Of a stretch of 61,066 nucleotides of DNA, positions 18,347-27,505 are shown piece by piece. Made by a program: the position numbers and the translations under genes. This stretch comes from Clostridium sp. AM49-4BH (GTDB lineage Bacteria; Bacillota; Clostridia; Lachnospirales; Lachnospiraceae), in assembly GCF_003478335.1 (NCBI RefSeq), contig NZ_QUFB01000015.1, forward strand, positions 2,171-63,236, given 5' to 3'. Numbering within the stretch: position 1 is the first letter of the stretch; each line of letters starts with the position of its first letter. The notes beneath the pieces were generated by a model. The model was not told the DNA's origin and ran no database searches. It saw nothing but the letters and a program-made list of their open reading frames with translations.

Positions 18347-19396
18347 GTGGATCAGATCAAGATGAAAGATCTTCAGACAGAGGCAGAAAAGAAACCATTT
18401 GCAGCAGCGGTTAAGGCACTGTGGATCGAGATGTTTGAAGATAAAGAAAGTTATGTAGATCATTACATGAGCAGCACCTGGAAACACAACCGGGTGCTGC
18501 TTTTGCTGCGTGGAGAGGAAATTGTATCGATGTTGCATCTTAATCCGTACACTTGCATTGTGCAGGGCGAGCGGCTCGATCTGCATTACATTGTGGGTGT
18601 TTGCACGAAGAAAGCAGAACAGGGAAAAGGATATATGGGGCAGTTGGTTACGGAGGCACTTCGTATCTGCAAAGAGGACGGGGAGCCGTTTACGTATCTG
18701 ATGCCGGCGGCAGAGGCGATCTACCGTCCGTATGACTTTGTGTCAGCGGGATGGTGTGATAAGTTCGTGATAGAAGCAGAAGAAGTAGAAGAAGCAGACC
18801 CATCCCTGCCACAGGCACGATGGGATGCTATTGTGCCGGAACTTGGACAGGCGGGATCAATACAAAATGTCGGAAATCATACATTACAGATATGCCCGTT
18901 TGATCGTTGGACGGCGGGACAGACGAAGCAACTGGAGAGTTTTGCGGCAGAGCTGCCGATGGATATGCACGCAGCATGGACGGCGGCATATTTTGCAGAA
19001 ACAGATCAGCAGATGAAATGCTACGACGGAGAGCTGGTTGCAGTGTGGGATCAGGAAAAACCGATCGCAATTGCCGCCTATCTGTGTGAGGAAGATCAAA
19101 GTGAGGCAGAGATCACTCATGTATTGGCAGCAAAGCAGTATCAGAAGTTGGTGTGCAGGCAGTTGGCAGAATATGTACGGAAACGTTCGAACAGGCAGGA
19201 TATACGTCTTGTTTGTGATCTGCCGGCGTACTCTTTTGATGCAGAAAGAATGCATTGTACGACAATGATACGACCGCTGCAAGAGGAATGGTTTGCAAAG
19301 CGAATTTCTCCTGCGGATGGTGATTGTATGAATATACAAAATTTGGTAAAATTATGGTTACAGGGAGTGATGATATATACTCCGGAATTAGTATGA
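18347..19396 (+). CDS. GNAT family N-acetyltransferase (Eis-like layout)
   Basis: About 349 residues. The N-terminal half is a GNAT acyltransferase with the acetyl-CoA loop region VCTKKAEQGKGYMGQLV (pattern Q/RxxGxG/A near residue 90). A second, more degenerate GNAT-like half follows. The two-lobed layout is like Eis-type acetyltransferases that modify amines on small molecules or proteins. The substrate is unknown. It is the last gene of the same-strand cluster that contains the glycerophosphotransferases, so it could acetylate a precursor, but this is weak. The start is uncertain: GTG 18347 (10 bases after aaggaa), GTG 18338 or ATG 18362. Confidence 0.75.
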   Translation: MDQIKMKDLQTEAEKKPFAAAVKALWIEMFEDKESYVDHYMSSTWKHNRVLLLLRGEEIVSMLHLNPYTCIVQGERLDLHYIVGVCTKKAEQGKGYMGQLVTEALRICKEDGEPFTYLMPAAEAIYRPYDFVSAGWCDKFVIEAEEVEEADPSLPQARWDAIVPELGQAGSIQNVGNHTLQICPFDRWTAGQTKQLESFAAELPMDMHAAWTAAYFAETDQQMKCYDGELVAVWDQEKPIAIAAYLCEEDQSEAEITHVLAAKQYQKLVCRQLAEYVRKRSNRQDIRLVCDLPAYSFDAERMHCTTMIRPLQEEWFAKRISPADGDCMNIQNLVKLWLQGVMIYTPELV

Positions 19397-19463
19397 GCCG
19401 TACAATGGGATACAAAAAGTACAGTGTCTGCTATATACAAATAACATCGTGGAGGATCAGAAT

Positions 19464-19634
19464 ATGACCTATAAAAAATGGGACAAAGAATTGAATAAAC
19501 TGCAGGAGGGAACCGGTAAATACGAATGGGATGAGCTGGAAGAACTGATTACAGATGCTTACGAAGAGGAAGAGTTGACAGATGAACAGTTTGATATGCT
19601 GATGCAAAAGCTAATGGGTATTGAATGCGAGTAA
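19464..19634 (+). CDS. Small acidic protein of unknown function
   Basis: 56 residues and strongly acidic (KYEWDELEELITDAYEEEEL), predicted to be mostly helical. I do not recognise the family. The ATG at 19464 is 8 bases after ggagg, a good ribosome site, so the frame is likely real. It lies between the GNAT gene and rel with its own upstream gap, and the rel promoter follows it. Confidence 0.6.
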   Translation: MTYKKWDKELNKLQEGTGKYEWDELEELITDAYEEEELTDEQFDMLMQKLMGIECE

Positions 19635-19652
19635 AGATGGGCTTTTCGTTAC

Positions 19653-19681
19653 TTGATTTTGAATGAAAAAAATCGTATACT
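19653..19681 (+). promoter_or_regulatory. Sigma-A type promoter upstream of rel
   Basis: ttgatt (19653-19658), a 17-base spacer and tatact (19676-19681), about 105 bases before the rel start. Confidence 0.6.
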
Positions 19682-19786
19682 ACAATACAAAGTGTTTCGA
19701 TGATGACAATACAAAAGTTACATACTCCCACGGCTGGCGGCCATATATACGGGTTGTTGGACACATGAGTGGTTAGGAGGCTGCAT

Positions 19787-22105
19787 ATGGAAGACAACAA
19801 AATGGGACAATTGGGGTTTAAGATTGATACGGGGGAGTTGGCAACAAGTACGATTCCGGAGGATTTTACAGCACCGGAGGAGTTATATAAAAAGTTAATT
19901 ACAATGATCCGTAAATATCATCCGTCAGATGATATTTCGATGATCGAGAAAGCGTATCAGATCGCATCAAAGGCGCATGAGGGGCAGCTTCGTAAATCGG
20001 GGGAACCATATATCATCCATCCGATCTGTGTCTGTTTGATACTTGCGGAATTGGAACTTGATAAGGAGACGATCGTTGCCGGGATGCTTCATGATGTTGT
20101 TGAGGATACCGTTATGACCGGACCGGAGATCGCAGCAGAGTTTGGAGATGAGGTTGCTTTGTTGGTCGATGGTGTGACGAAATTGACACAGATCGACTAT
20201 GTGGCCGATAAAGTTGAAATGCAGGCAGAGAATCTGCGTAAGATGTTTCTTGCGATGGCAAAAGATATTCGTGTAATCTTGATCAAGTTAGCCGATCGCC
20301 TGCACAATATGCGCACAATGCAGTACCAGACGCCGATCAAGCAAAAAGAGAAATCAACAGAGACATTAGATATTTACGCACCGATTGCGGATAGACTCGG
20401 TATTTCCAAAGTTAAGGTCGAGTTGGATGATCTGTCGTTTAAATATTTAGAGCCTGAAATGTACAAACAGCTCGAAAAAAGTCTGGAGCAGGGCAAAGTG
20501 AAGCGGCACGAGTTTATCGCCAAGATCGTGGCAGAGGTGCGCAGTCACATTGCAGCGGCCGGGATCAAAGCGACGATCGATGGACGCGCAAAGCATTATT
20601 TTAGTATTTATAAGAAAATGGTTACCCAGAATAAAAAATTGGATCAGATCTATGATCTGTTCGCTGTGCGTATCATTGTAGACACAGAGAGAGATTGTTA
20701 TACGGCGTTAGGTGTTATTCATGAGATTTATAAACCAATACCTGGTCGATTCAAAGATTATATCGCAATGCCAAAGCCGAACAATTATCAGTCGCTTCAT
20801 ACGACATTGATCGGTTCGGAAGGACAACCGTTTGAGATACAGATCCGTACGTACGAGATGCATCGTACCGCAGAATATGGTATCGCAGCACATTGGAAAT
20901 ACAAAGAAAATCAATATGGACAGGATACTTCCAAGAGTGAGGAAGAAAAGCTTTCCTGGCTGCGCCGTATTTTGGAATGGCAGCGTGATATGTCGGATAA
21001 TAAGGAGTTTTTAAGTCTGCTTAAAAGCGATCTGGATCTGTTCTCCGACTATGTATATTGCTTTACGAAAGATGGTGATGTCAAGAATCTGCCTGCAGGT
21101 TCGACACCGATCGATTTTGCGTACGCAGTACACAGTGCGGTTGGTAACCGCATGGTAGGTGCCAGGGTGAATGGCAATCTGGTGACAATTGATTATCATA
21201 TTCAAAATGGTGACCGTGTGGAGATCATCACGTCACAAAATTCCAGAGGTCCAAGCCGCGACTGGCTGTCTATTGTTAAAAGCACACAGGCCAAAAATAA
21301 GATCAATCAGTGGTTTCGAACGCAGTTTAAGGAAGAAAATATACTGCGTGGCAAGGAATTGTTAACGAATTATTGTAAAGCGCAAGGAATTGTACTTACG
21401 GATCTGGTCAAACCGGAATATACGCAGGCTTGTATGAAAAAGTATGGTTTCCGTGATTGGGATTCTGTCTTGGCTGCACTTGGTCATGGTGGTCTGAAAG
21501 AGGGACAGGTGATCAATAAGCTGCAGGACGCTTATCGTAAGAAAAATCCGCAGTTTGCAACGGATAAAGATATATTAGAAGCAGTAGGAAAAAATAATGC
21601 ATCATCCAATGGTCAGACGAGAGCAATGGCAGCGATCAAGTCCAAGAGTGGTATTGTAGTTGCAGGGCTGGACGATGTTTCTGTACGTTTTTCACGTTGC
21701 TGCAGTCCGGTGCCGGGAGACGAGATCATTGGTTTTGTCACAAGAGGTCGTGGCGTATCCATTCATCGTACAGATTGTGTGAATGTAATGAACATGAATG
21801 AGGCGGATCGTCAGCGAATTATCGAGGCAGAATGGCAGGTGACTCCGGATAAAGAGGAAAATGAGCTGTATGATACCGAACTGGTTATTTATGCATATGA
21901 CCGAATTGGTGTATTGTTAGACTTGACCAGAGTATTTACGGAAAGCGGTATTACGATCAATAATGTCAATTCCCGTACGAGCAAACAGGGCATTGCAACG
22001 ATCACGATCGGATTTGCGATCCGTAGTGTAGAAGCGCTGCATGTGCTAACCGCAAAACTGCGTCAGGTAGAGAGCGTTAAGGATATACAAAGAACACATT
22101 CATAA
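19787..22105 (+). CDS. relA: Bifunctional (p)ppGpp synthetase/hydrolase Rel
   Basis: 772 residues, typical of the long Rel proteins of Firmicutes that both make and degrade the alarmone (p)ppGpp. Domain order is clear. The HD hydrolase (AGMLHDVVEDT, about residue 88) has an intact HDxxED. The synthetase domain carries RFKDYIAMPKPN, NYQSLHTT and EIQIRT. The TGS domain carries YVYCFTKDGDVKNLP. The zinc-finger-like region has SRCCSPVPGD, and the C-terminal ACT domain has DRIGVLLDLT. RFKD is the synthetase signature of bifunctional enzymes. The start ATG 19787 has taggagg upstream. It is 12 bases before the MBL hydrolase gene, an arrangement common in Clostridia. Confidence 0.97.
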   Translation: MEDNKMGQLGFKIDTGELATSTIPEDFTAPEELYKKLITMIRKYHPSDDISMIEKAYQIASKAHEGQLRKSGEPYIIHPICVCLILAELELDKETIVAGMLHDVVEDTVMTGPEIAAEFGDEVALLVDGVTKLTQIDYVADKVEMQAENLRKMFLAMAKDIRVILIKLADRLHNMRTMQYQTPIKQKEKSTETLDIYAPIADRLGISKVKVELDDLSFKYLEPEMYKQLEKSLEQGKVKRHEFIAKIVAEVRSHIAAAGIKATIDGRAKHYFSIYKKMVTQNKKLDQIYDLFAVRIIVDTERDCYTALGVIHEIYKPIPGRFKDYIAMPKPNNYQSLHTTLIGSEGQPFEIQIRTYEMHRTAEYGIAAHWKYKENQYGQDTSKSEEEKLSWLRRILEWQRDMSDNKEFLSLLKSDLDLFSDYVYCFTKDGDVKNLPAGSTPIDFAYAVHSAVGNRMVGARVNGNLVTIDYHIQNGDRVEIITSQNSRGPSRDWLSIVKSTQAKNKINQWFRTQFKEENILRGKELLTNYCKAQGIVLTDLVKPEYTQACMKKYGFRDWDSVLAALGHGGLKEGQVINKLQDAYRKKNPQFATDKDILEAVGKNNASSNGQTRAMAAIKSKSGIVVAGLDDVSVRFSRCCSPVPGDEIIGFVTRGRGVSIHRTDCVNVMNMNEADRQRIIEAEWQVTPDKEENELYDTELVIYAYDRIGVLLDLTRVFTESGITINNVNSRTSKQGIATITIGFAIRSVEALHVLTAKLRQVESVKDIQRTHS

Positions 22106-22117
22106 AAAGGAGTAATT

Positions 22118-22756
22118 ATGAGTCGATTGATTTGTAAATTTCAAGTGGTGGGACCGGTACAGACAAACTGTTATTTTTTGTATCGTGAGGATACAAAAGA
22201 CTGTGTGATCGTGGATCCGGGAGATGAAGCAAAACGTATTAAAAAGTTTATAGAAGATCAGGAATTACATCCGGTTGCCATCTTGCTGACACACGGACAT
22301 TTTGACCATGTTATGGCAGTGGATAGCGTGCGTACGGCATATCATATTCCGGTGTATGCGGCAGAAGCAGAAAAGGAGACAATGCAGGATGCGTCCATCA
22401 ATCTTTCCATCAATATGGGCGGTGCCATGTTGTCCGTAGAAGCAGATCACTGGTTGAAAGATGGGGAGACGATCACTTTGTTAGATCAGGAAGTACGCTG
22501 CATTTTGACTCCGGGACATACGGTGGGCGGTATGTGTTTTTATTTTCCTAAGGCGGGAATGCTTTTTTCCGGAGATACACTTTTCCAGGAATCGGTCGGC
22601 AGGACTGATTTTCCGGGAGGAAGTATGTCAGAGATCGTGCGGTCGATCCGTGAAAAATTATTTGTTCTTCCGGATGCCGTGCAGGTGTATCCGGGGCATG
22701 GACTTATGACATCGATCAAAAATGAAAAGATGTTTAATCCATTTGCGGTAGAATGA
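22118..22756 (+). CDS. MBL-fold metallo-hydrolase (glyoxalase II-like)
   Basis: 212 residues with the metallo-beta-lactamase zinc motif THGHFDHVMAVD (about residues 58-69), then TPGHTVGGMC, FSGDTLF and the late histidine in YPGHG. These are the five metal-ligand blocks of hydroxyacylglutathione hydrolase-like enzymes. In Clostridia this family is often encoded between rel and hemZ, as here. The exact thioester substrate is unknown. It probably belongs to one operon with rel and hemZ (gaps of 12 and 22 bases). Confidence 0.92.
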   Translation: MSRLICKFQVVGPVQTNCYFLYREDTKDCVIVDPGDEAKRIKKFIEDQELHPVAILLTHGHFDHVMAVDSVRTAYHIPVYAAEAEKETMQDASINLSINMGGAMLSVEADHWLKDGETITLLDQEVRCILTPGHTVGGMCFYFPKAGMLFSGDTLFQESVGRTDFPGGSMSEIVRSIREKLFVLPDAVQVYPGHGLMTSIKNEKMFNPFAVE

Positions 22757-22778
22757 TTTTCGGACATGGAGGATTGAG

Positions 22779-24304
22779 ATGATAGGATTTACATTGTCTG
22801 AAAAAGAGTTTGACTATGAACTACAGGCGTTGGCAACCGGATTTTCCGGAAAACGCACACAAATAAATGGGGAATCAGGAGACCTCCATATTGCCATTGA
22901 TTATGGTGATACGGAGATTTCTGTTTGTGTGGAGACAAAAGCCGGACGTAAAGCGTCTAGTGCAGCGGTAACCGGAGATGACGACTGGCACAAAAAAGAG
23001 GGGAAGCTTGCGCACCCATATCGGACGTATTACAAAAATATCGTTAAAAAATTAGTATTTACAGTGCTCCGTGATTTCCCGGAAGAATGGCTGCCGGAGG
23101 GCTTTGAACGACGACTTCCGGTTTGGGGCACGATGACAGGGGTACGTCCGACAAAGATTCCGATGAATATGTTGCTAGAGGGACGTGAGCGAACGGAAGT
23201 TATGGAAATACTGCAGAACGTTTATTGTTGCAGTGAGCAAAAGGCTGCGCTTGGAACTGAAATTGCTGCAAGAGAGGCAGCTCTGCTGCAGCAAAATGAA
23301 TATCAGGACGGATATAGTTTGTATGTAGGTATTCCGTTTTGTCCGACCACCTGTTTGTATTGTTCCTTTCCGTCGTATCCGTGCGATCGTTTTGGTCATT
23401 TGCGGGATGATTATGTGGCAGCACTGCAGCGGGAGATCAAGGGAACGGCAAAGTTGATGCAGGGAAAGCGGCTGACAAGTGTATATATGGGTGGTGGGAC
23501 GCCAACAACATTATCACCGGAGCAGCTTCGTACTGTGATAAAGACGATGCAGGAGTATTTTCCGATGGACACGTCTGTAGAGTTTACAGTGGAAGCGGGA
23601 AGACCGGATAGCATTACGGAGGACAAATTGTTGGCTCTGCGTGAGTGTGGTGTAGACCGGATCTCGGTCAATCCGCAGACAATGCAGCAAAAGACGTTGG
23701 ATCTGATCGGAAGAAGGCATACGGTCGATCAGACGATACAGGCATTTGAGCTGGCAAGAAAGCTTGGATTTACCAATATTAATATGGACCTGATCATTGG
23801 TCTGCCGGGAGAAGAGCTGTCCGATTTTGAGGATACATTGCGTCAGGTGGGGCAGTTGGCACCGGATAGTTTGACGATCCATCCTTAGTGATCAAGCGAG
23901 CTTCGAGACTGCGGAGTGTCTTGGAAGAACAAGGCGCATTGGGGGAGACGGAGCAGATACGCGGCAGACGGATGGAGCAGATGTTGGCTCGCGGGGAGCA
24001 GTTTGCCGGAGAACAGGGATATCTGCCGTATTATATGTACCGCCAAAAGAATTCTGCCGGTCATGCCGGAAGTGGTGGCCAGGAAAATATTGGATATGCA
24101 AAACCGGGGAGCGAATGTTTGTATAACATTTTGATCATGGAGGAGATGCAGTCGATCGTTGCGTTAGGAGCAGGTGCATCAACGAAGAAATATCATAGTG
24201 ACCGGGGACAGGTAAGCCGGATTGAAAATGTGAAGAGTGTTACGGATTATATTTCCCGTGTGGATGAAATGATCGAGCGCAAAAGGCATGCGCTTGAAAG
24301 ATAG
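22779..24304 (+). pseudogene. hemZ: Coproporphyrinogen dehydrogenase HemZ, interrupted by a 1-base deletion
   Basis: Radical-SAM enzyme of the oxygen-independent coproporphyrinogen oxidase family. The N-terminal ~170 residues are the HemZ-specific part. The core has GIPFCPTTCLYCSF (CxxxCxxC cluster), VYMGGGTPTTL, GVDRISVNPQT and NMDLIIGLPGE. The frame stops at 23886-23888 right after SLTIHP, while the next frame continues with IKRASRLR and runs to 24304 (LPYYMYRQKNSAG, YNILIMEE). One extra T after 23882 would read H-S-L-V-I-K-R as in relatives and give about 508 residues. A sequencing loss of one T from TT is the simplest reading. Confidence 0.88.
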
Positions 24305-24385
24305 AGGGATTTGTTGTAAGATAGGAAACGAAAATTAGAATTACCGTGCAGGAAAGGGATTCCTGCAGCAGAGATTGGAGGAACT

Positions 24386-26182
24386 ATGGCTGAGTCGATG
24401 AAAGGCTTAAAACGCACATGCCGTTGTGCGGAGCTGAGTGAACAGAATATTGGAGATACCGTTACCGTGATGGGATGGGTACAAAAACAGAGAAATAAAG
24501 GTGGCATTATATTTGTCGATCTGAGAGATCGTTCCGGCATTTTGCAGTTGATCTTCGAGGAGAGCGAGATCGGCAGTGAGGGATTTGCAAAAGCAGAGAA
24601 GCTGCGCAGCGAGTTTGTTGTGGCTGTGACCGGTGAAGTGACAGCACGTTCCGGTGCCGTGAATGATAAACTGGCAACCGGTAAGATCGAGGTTCGTGCT
24701 AAAGCAATTCGTGTGTTATCAGAGTCTGAGACACCGCCATTCCCGATTGAGGCAGACAGCAAGACCAAAGAAGACATTCGATTAAAATATCGTTATTTGG
24801 ATCTGCGCAGACCGGATCTGCAGCGCAATTTGATCATGCGCAGTCGTGTGGCAACATTGATCCGTCAATTTTTGGCAGACGAAGGATTTTTAGAGATCGA
24901 GACACCGATGCTTACCAAGAGTACACCGGAGGGTGCCAGAGATTATCTTGTGCCAAGTCGTGTGCATCCGGGTAATTTTTATGCACTGCCACAGTCTCCA
25001 CAGTTGTTTAAGCAGCTTTTGATGTGCTCCGGTTATGATCGTTATTTCCAGATCGCCCGCTGTTTCCGAGATGAGGATCTGCGTGCAGACCGTCAGCCGG
25101 AATTTACACAGGTCGATATGGAGTTATCTTTTGTGGATGAGGACGATGTGATGGACGTCAATGAGAGACTTCTTCAGAAGATTTTCAAAGAAGTGCTGGA
25201 TGTTGATGTAGAGCTCCCAATTCAGAGAATGACTTGGCAGGAAGCGATGGATCGTTTTGGTTCAGACAAGCCGGATCTTCGTTTTGGCATGGAGTTACAT
25301 GATGTTTCTGAGGTCGTGAAGGGATGCGGTTTCGGCGTATTTACCGGCGCATTGGAAAATGGCGGTTCCGTTCGCGGTATCAATGCAAAAGGTCAGGGGG
25401 CAATGCCTCGTAAGAAGATCGATGCATTAGTGAAGTTTGCCAAAGATTTTGGCGCAAAGGGACTGGCTTATCTGTGCATTAATGAAGATGGCACATATAA
25501 ATCTTCGTTTGCAAAGTTTATGACAGAGGAAGAGTTAGATGCACTGGTTAAGGCAATGGATGGAGAAGCCGGTGATCTGTTGTTATTTGCAGCAGACAAG
25601 AACAAGATCGTTTGGGATGTTCTTGGTAATCTGCGTTTAGAGATCGCACGCAATCTTGATCTGTTGGATAAAAATGTATATAAATTCCTTTGGGTTACTG
25701 AGTTCCCAGAGTTTGAATATTCGGAAGAGCAGGGTCGTTATGTAGCAATGCATCATCCGTTCACGATGCCAATGGAAGAAGATATTCCATTGTTAAAGAC
25801 AAATCCGGAGAAAGTACGCGCCAGAGCATACGATATCGTGCTGAACGGTACTGAGCTTGGTGGTGGTTCCATCCGTATTCATCAGGACGATGTACAGGAA
25901 ACGATGTTTGAGGCACTTGGCTTTACCAAAGAAAAAGCGAACGAACAGTTTGGCTTCCTCATCAATGCATTCAAGTATGGTGTTCCGCCACATGCAGGTC
26001 TTGCATATGGTCTGGATCGTTTGATCATGCTTATGGCGAAGCAGGACAGCATCCGTGACGTCATCGCCTTTCCAAAGGTAAAAGATGCTTCTTGTCTTAT
26101 GACAGATGCGCCAAATGCTGTAGATGATAAGCAGTTGCAGGAGTTATGCTTAGACGTTGTGAAAAATGAGGAAGAAGAGTGA
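24386..26182 (+). CDS. aspS: Aspartyl-tRNA synthetase
   Basis: 598 residues, the usual size for bacterial AspRS, which charges tRNA-Asp. It has an N-terminal OB-fold anticodon-binding domain (MGWVQKQRNKGGIIFVDLRD), the class II catalytic core (PQSPQLFKQLLM and CFRDEDLRADRQPEFTQ-type motif 2), the bacterial GAD insertion (about residues 290-410) and motif 3 (GLAYGLDRLIML). A small hairpin, gcaggaa/ttcctgc at 24345-24363, stands just before the ribosome site ggagg. The stop overlaps the next start (gtga). Confidence 0.97.
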   Translation: MAESMKGLKRTCRCAELSEQNIGDTVTVMGWVQKQRNKGGIIFVDLRDRSGILQLIFEESEIGSEGFAKAEKLRSEFVVAVTGEVTARSGAVNDKLATGKIEVRAKAIRVLSESETPPFPIEADSKTKEDIRLKYRYLDLRRPDLQRNLIMRSRVATLIRQFLADEGFLEIETPMLTKSTPEGARDYLVPSRVHPGNFYALPQSPQLFKQLLMCSGYDRYFQIARCFRDEDLRADRQPEFTQVDMELSFVDEDDVMDVNERLLQKIFKEVLDVDVELPIQRMTWQEAMDRFGSDKPDLRFGMELHDVSEVVKGCGFGVFTGALENGGSVRGINAKGQGAMPRKKIDALVKFAKDFGAKGLAYLCINEDGTYKSSFAKFMTEEELDALVKAMDGEAGDLLLFAADKNKIVWDVLGNLRLEIARNLDLLDKNVYKFLWVTEFPEFEYSEEQGRYVAMHHPFTMPMEEDIPLLKTNPEKVRARAYDIVLNGTELGGGSIRIHQDDVQETMFEALGFTKEKANEQFGFLINAFKYGVPPHAGLAYGLDRLIMLMAKQDSIRDVIAFPKVKDASCLMTDAPNAVDDKQLQELCLDVVKNEEEE

Positions 26183-26679
26183 GAAAAGAAGCTTATGAAC
26201 GAATCTTTGCGTGTATTCAAAAAACACGTTATGGAGTGAAGATCATAAATGGAATAAGTACGGCTATCACATATGTGACAGCCGTGCTGTATTTTAGCGT
26301 TTTATTTTGGCTGGTGTGGCAGGAAAGCTATTGTGACGCTTGTGTTACGATAGCCGTGCCGGCAGTATCTTTTATACTTGTAAGCGTTTTTCGTGCCAAA
26401 TTAAATGCACGCAGACCTTATGAGGTATATCAGTTTCAACCATTGATCCCGAAGGATAAGTGCGGAAATTCCTTTCCGAGCAGACATGTATTTTCTATTT
26501 TTGTGATCGGTACGACAATTGCTTGGCAGTGTATGTGGGCAGCAGTGGTCGTCTGGGTTTTGGGTATCGTCCTTGCGGTGACTCGTGTGGCCGGTGGCGT
26601 ACATTTTCCAAAAGATGTGATCGCCGGAATGTGTATCGGTATCATTTTGGGAGCAGCCTGTCGGTTCTTTTTGTATTGA
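26179..26679 (+). CDS. PAP2-family phosphatase (membrane lipid phosphatase)
   Basis: 166 residues with several hydrophobic segments and the three PAP2 motifs: KLNARRPYE (KxxxxxxRP type), FPSRHVFS (PSxH) and TRVAGGVHFPKD (RxxxxxHxxxD). Such enzymes dephosphorylate undecaprenyl-PP, phosphatidate or PGP at the membrane; the substrate is not determined. Start GTG 26179 overlaps the aspS stop by 4 bases, so translation is coupled. An antiparallel terminator follows. Confidence 0.88.
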   Translation: MRKEAYERIFACIQKTRYGVKIINGISTAITYVTAVLYFSVLFWLVWQESYCDACVTIAVPAVSFILVSVFRAKLNARRPYEVYQFQPLIPKDKCGNSFPSRHVFSIFVIGTTIAWQCMWAAVVVWVLGIVLAVTRVAGGVHFPKDVIAGMCIGIILGAACRFFLY

Positions 26680-26694
26680 TAAGCGGAAACAGCA

Positions 26695-26744
26695 AAAGAG
26701 AGTGATATTTGTTATCTTTACAGATGACAGATATCACTCTTTGC
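26695..26744. terminator. Hairpin shared by convergent genes (PAP2 and SASP)
   Basis: agagtgatattt near 26699 pairs with gatatcactct ending at 26741, with further inner pairing (tgt/aca). It lies between convergent genes. T-rich bases follow on both sides, so it may work in both directions. Confidence 0.6.
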
Positions 26745-26797
26745 TTTGTAGGAGACAGATCACTGCTAATGCAGTCTATCTCCGGAAACTGCCGGCA

Positions 26798-27004
26798 TTA
26801 TTTGCCTGCCATTTCCTGCTCCTGACGCTTGATCATCTGGCGAACCATCTCGCCACCAACGGAACCGTTCTGCTTAGAAGTAAGGTCACCGTTGTAACCG
26901 TTCTTCAAAGGTACGCCTAATTCGTTAGCTACCTCCATTTTGAATTTGTCCATTGCTTCCTTAGCCTGTGGCACTTCCATTCTGGAACTGTTATTGTTTG
27001 TCAT
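26798..27004 (-). CDS. Small acid-soluble spore protein, alpha/beta type
   Basis: 68 residues with the full SASP signature: KFKMEVANELGVPL, then GYNGDLTSKQNG and SVGGEMVRQMI. These proteins coat spore DNA and protect it from UV and heat; the germination-protease site lies within the first motif. The gene shows that the organism sporulates or descends from a spore former. The ribosome site aaaggaggg is strong. Expression would normally be by the forespore sigma factor. It is divergent from the SCIFF gene. Confidence 0.96.
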   Translation of the reverse strand: MTNNNSSRMEVPQAKEAMDKFKMEVANELGVPLKNGYNGDLTSKQNGSVGGEMVRQMIKRQEQEMAGK

Positions 27005-27088
27005 GGTTTTTACCCTCCTTTATATTTGTCCGACATCTTTGATTTCGAACAGATAAATCCTGCCCAAATTGATAGCTGCCGGGATTTG

Positions 27089-27112
27089 ATAAGTGTTTTT
27101 TCACGCTTATCA
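27089..27112. promoter_or_regulatory. Palindrome between the SASP and SCIFF genes
   Basis: gataagtg, loop tttttt, cacgcttatc is an imperfect inverted repeat within the divergent intergenic region. It could be an operator or an upstream hairpin in the SASP leader. The role is unknown. Confidence 0.35.
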
Positions 27113-27167
27113 TGGTACTAGTATGCGATAATGCAAAAAAAATATGTTGGCAGATATAGGAAAAAGA

Positions 27168-27195
27168 TTGTTTTTTTTGAGAATTATGGTACAAT
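27168..27195 (+). promoter_or_regulatory. Sigma-A type promoter of the SCIFF operon
   Basis: ttgttt (27168-27173), a 16-base spacer and tacaat (27190-27195), followed by the SCIFF start 63 bases later. Confidence 0.55.
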
Positions 27196-27257
27196 AAACT
27201 TATATGGGTTCATTTTGAGAGATGGACTTTAGAATATGTTAATGGAGGATACTTATT

Positions 27258-27407
27258 ATGAAGCATATCAAGACATTGAATCGCGCAAATCTGAGTGCTA
27301 CTGCGAAAAAGGGTGGATGCGGCAAATGTCAGGCATCTTGCCAGTCTGCATGCAAGACTTCTTGTACAGTAGGAAATCAGAAGTGTGCAAATGAGGAAAA
27401 TAAATAA
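27258..27407 (+). CDS. scfA: SCIFF ranthipeptide precursor (six cysteines in forty-five residues)
   Basis: 49 residues, too short for most gene finders. It begins MKHIKTLNRANL and has six cysteines at 21, 24, 28, 32, 36 and 43 in the order CGKCQASCQSACKTSC...C, which is the SCIFF family pattern. The neighbouring radical-SAM enzyme installs thioether links from cysteine to acceptor residues, giving a ranthipeptide. SCIFF peptides are almost universal in Clostridia and have been linked to cell-cell signalling, but the role is unsettled. The ribosome site is ggagg, eight bases before ATG 27258. A terminator-like hairpin separates it from its maturase. Confidence 0.96.
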   Translation: MKHIKTLNRANLSATAKKGGCGKCQASCQSACKTSCTVGNQKCANEENK

Positions 27408-27430
27408 TTTTCTTCAGATCAAGAATGATA

Positions 27431-27465
27431 AATGGCTGTTACAAACACTGTAACAGCCATTTTGT
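27431..27465 (+). terminator. Strong hairpin between SCIFF peptide and maturase
   Basis: aatggctgttaca, loop aacac, tgtaacagccatt: a perfect 13-bp stem followed by ttgttg. It should stop or slow most transcripts after the peptide gene and let a minority read into the maturase, giving an excess of peptide. A reading frame of the maturase extends through this hairpin but is not the likely start. Confidence 0.8.
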
Positions 27466-27505
27466 TGACACAAACGAAAAGAAGTATAGAAATGAGGATA
27501 AATAT

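Noticed and set aside
27425..27505. Upstream extension of the SCIFF maturase
   Set aside because: It would translate a terminator hairpin; ATG 27506 has a ribosome site and gives the family N-terminus.
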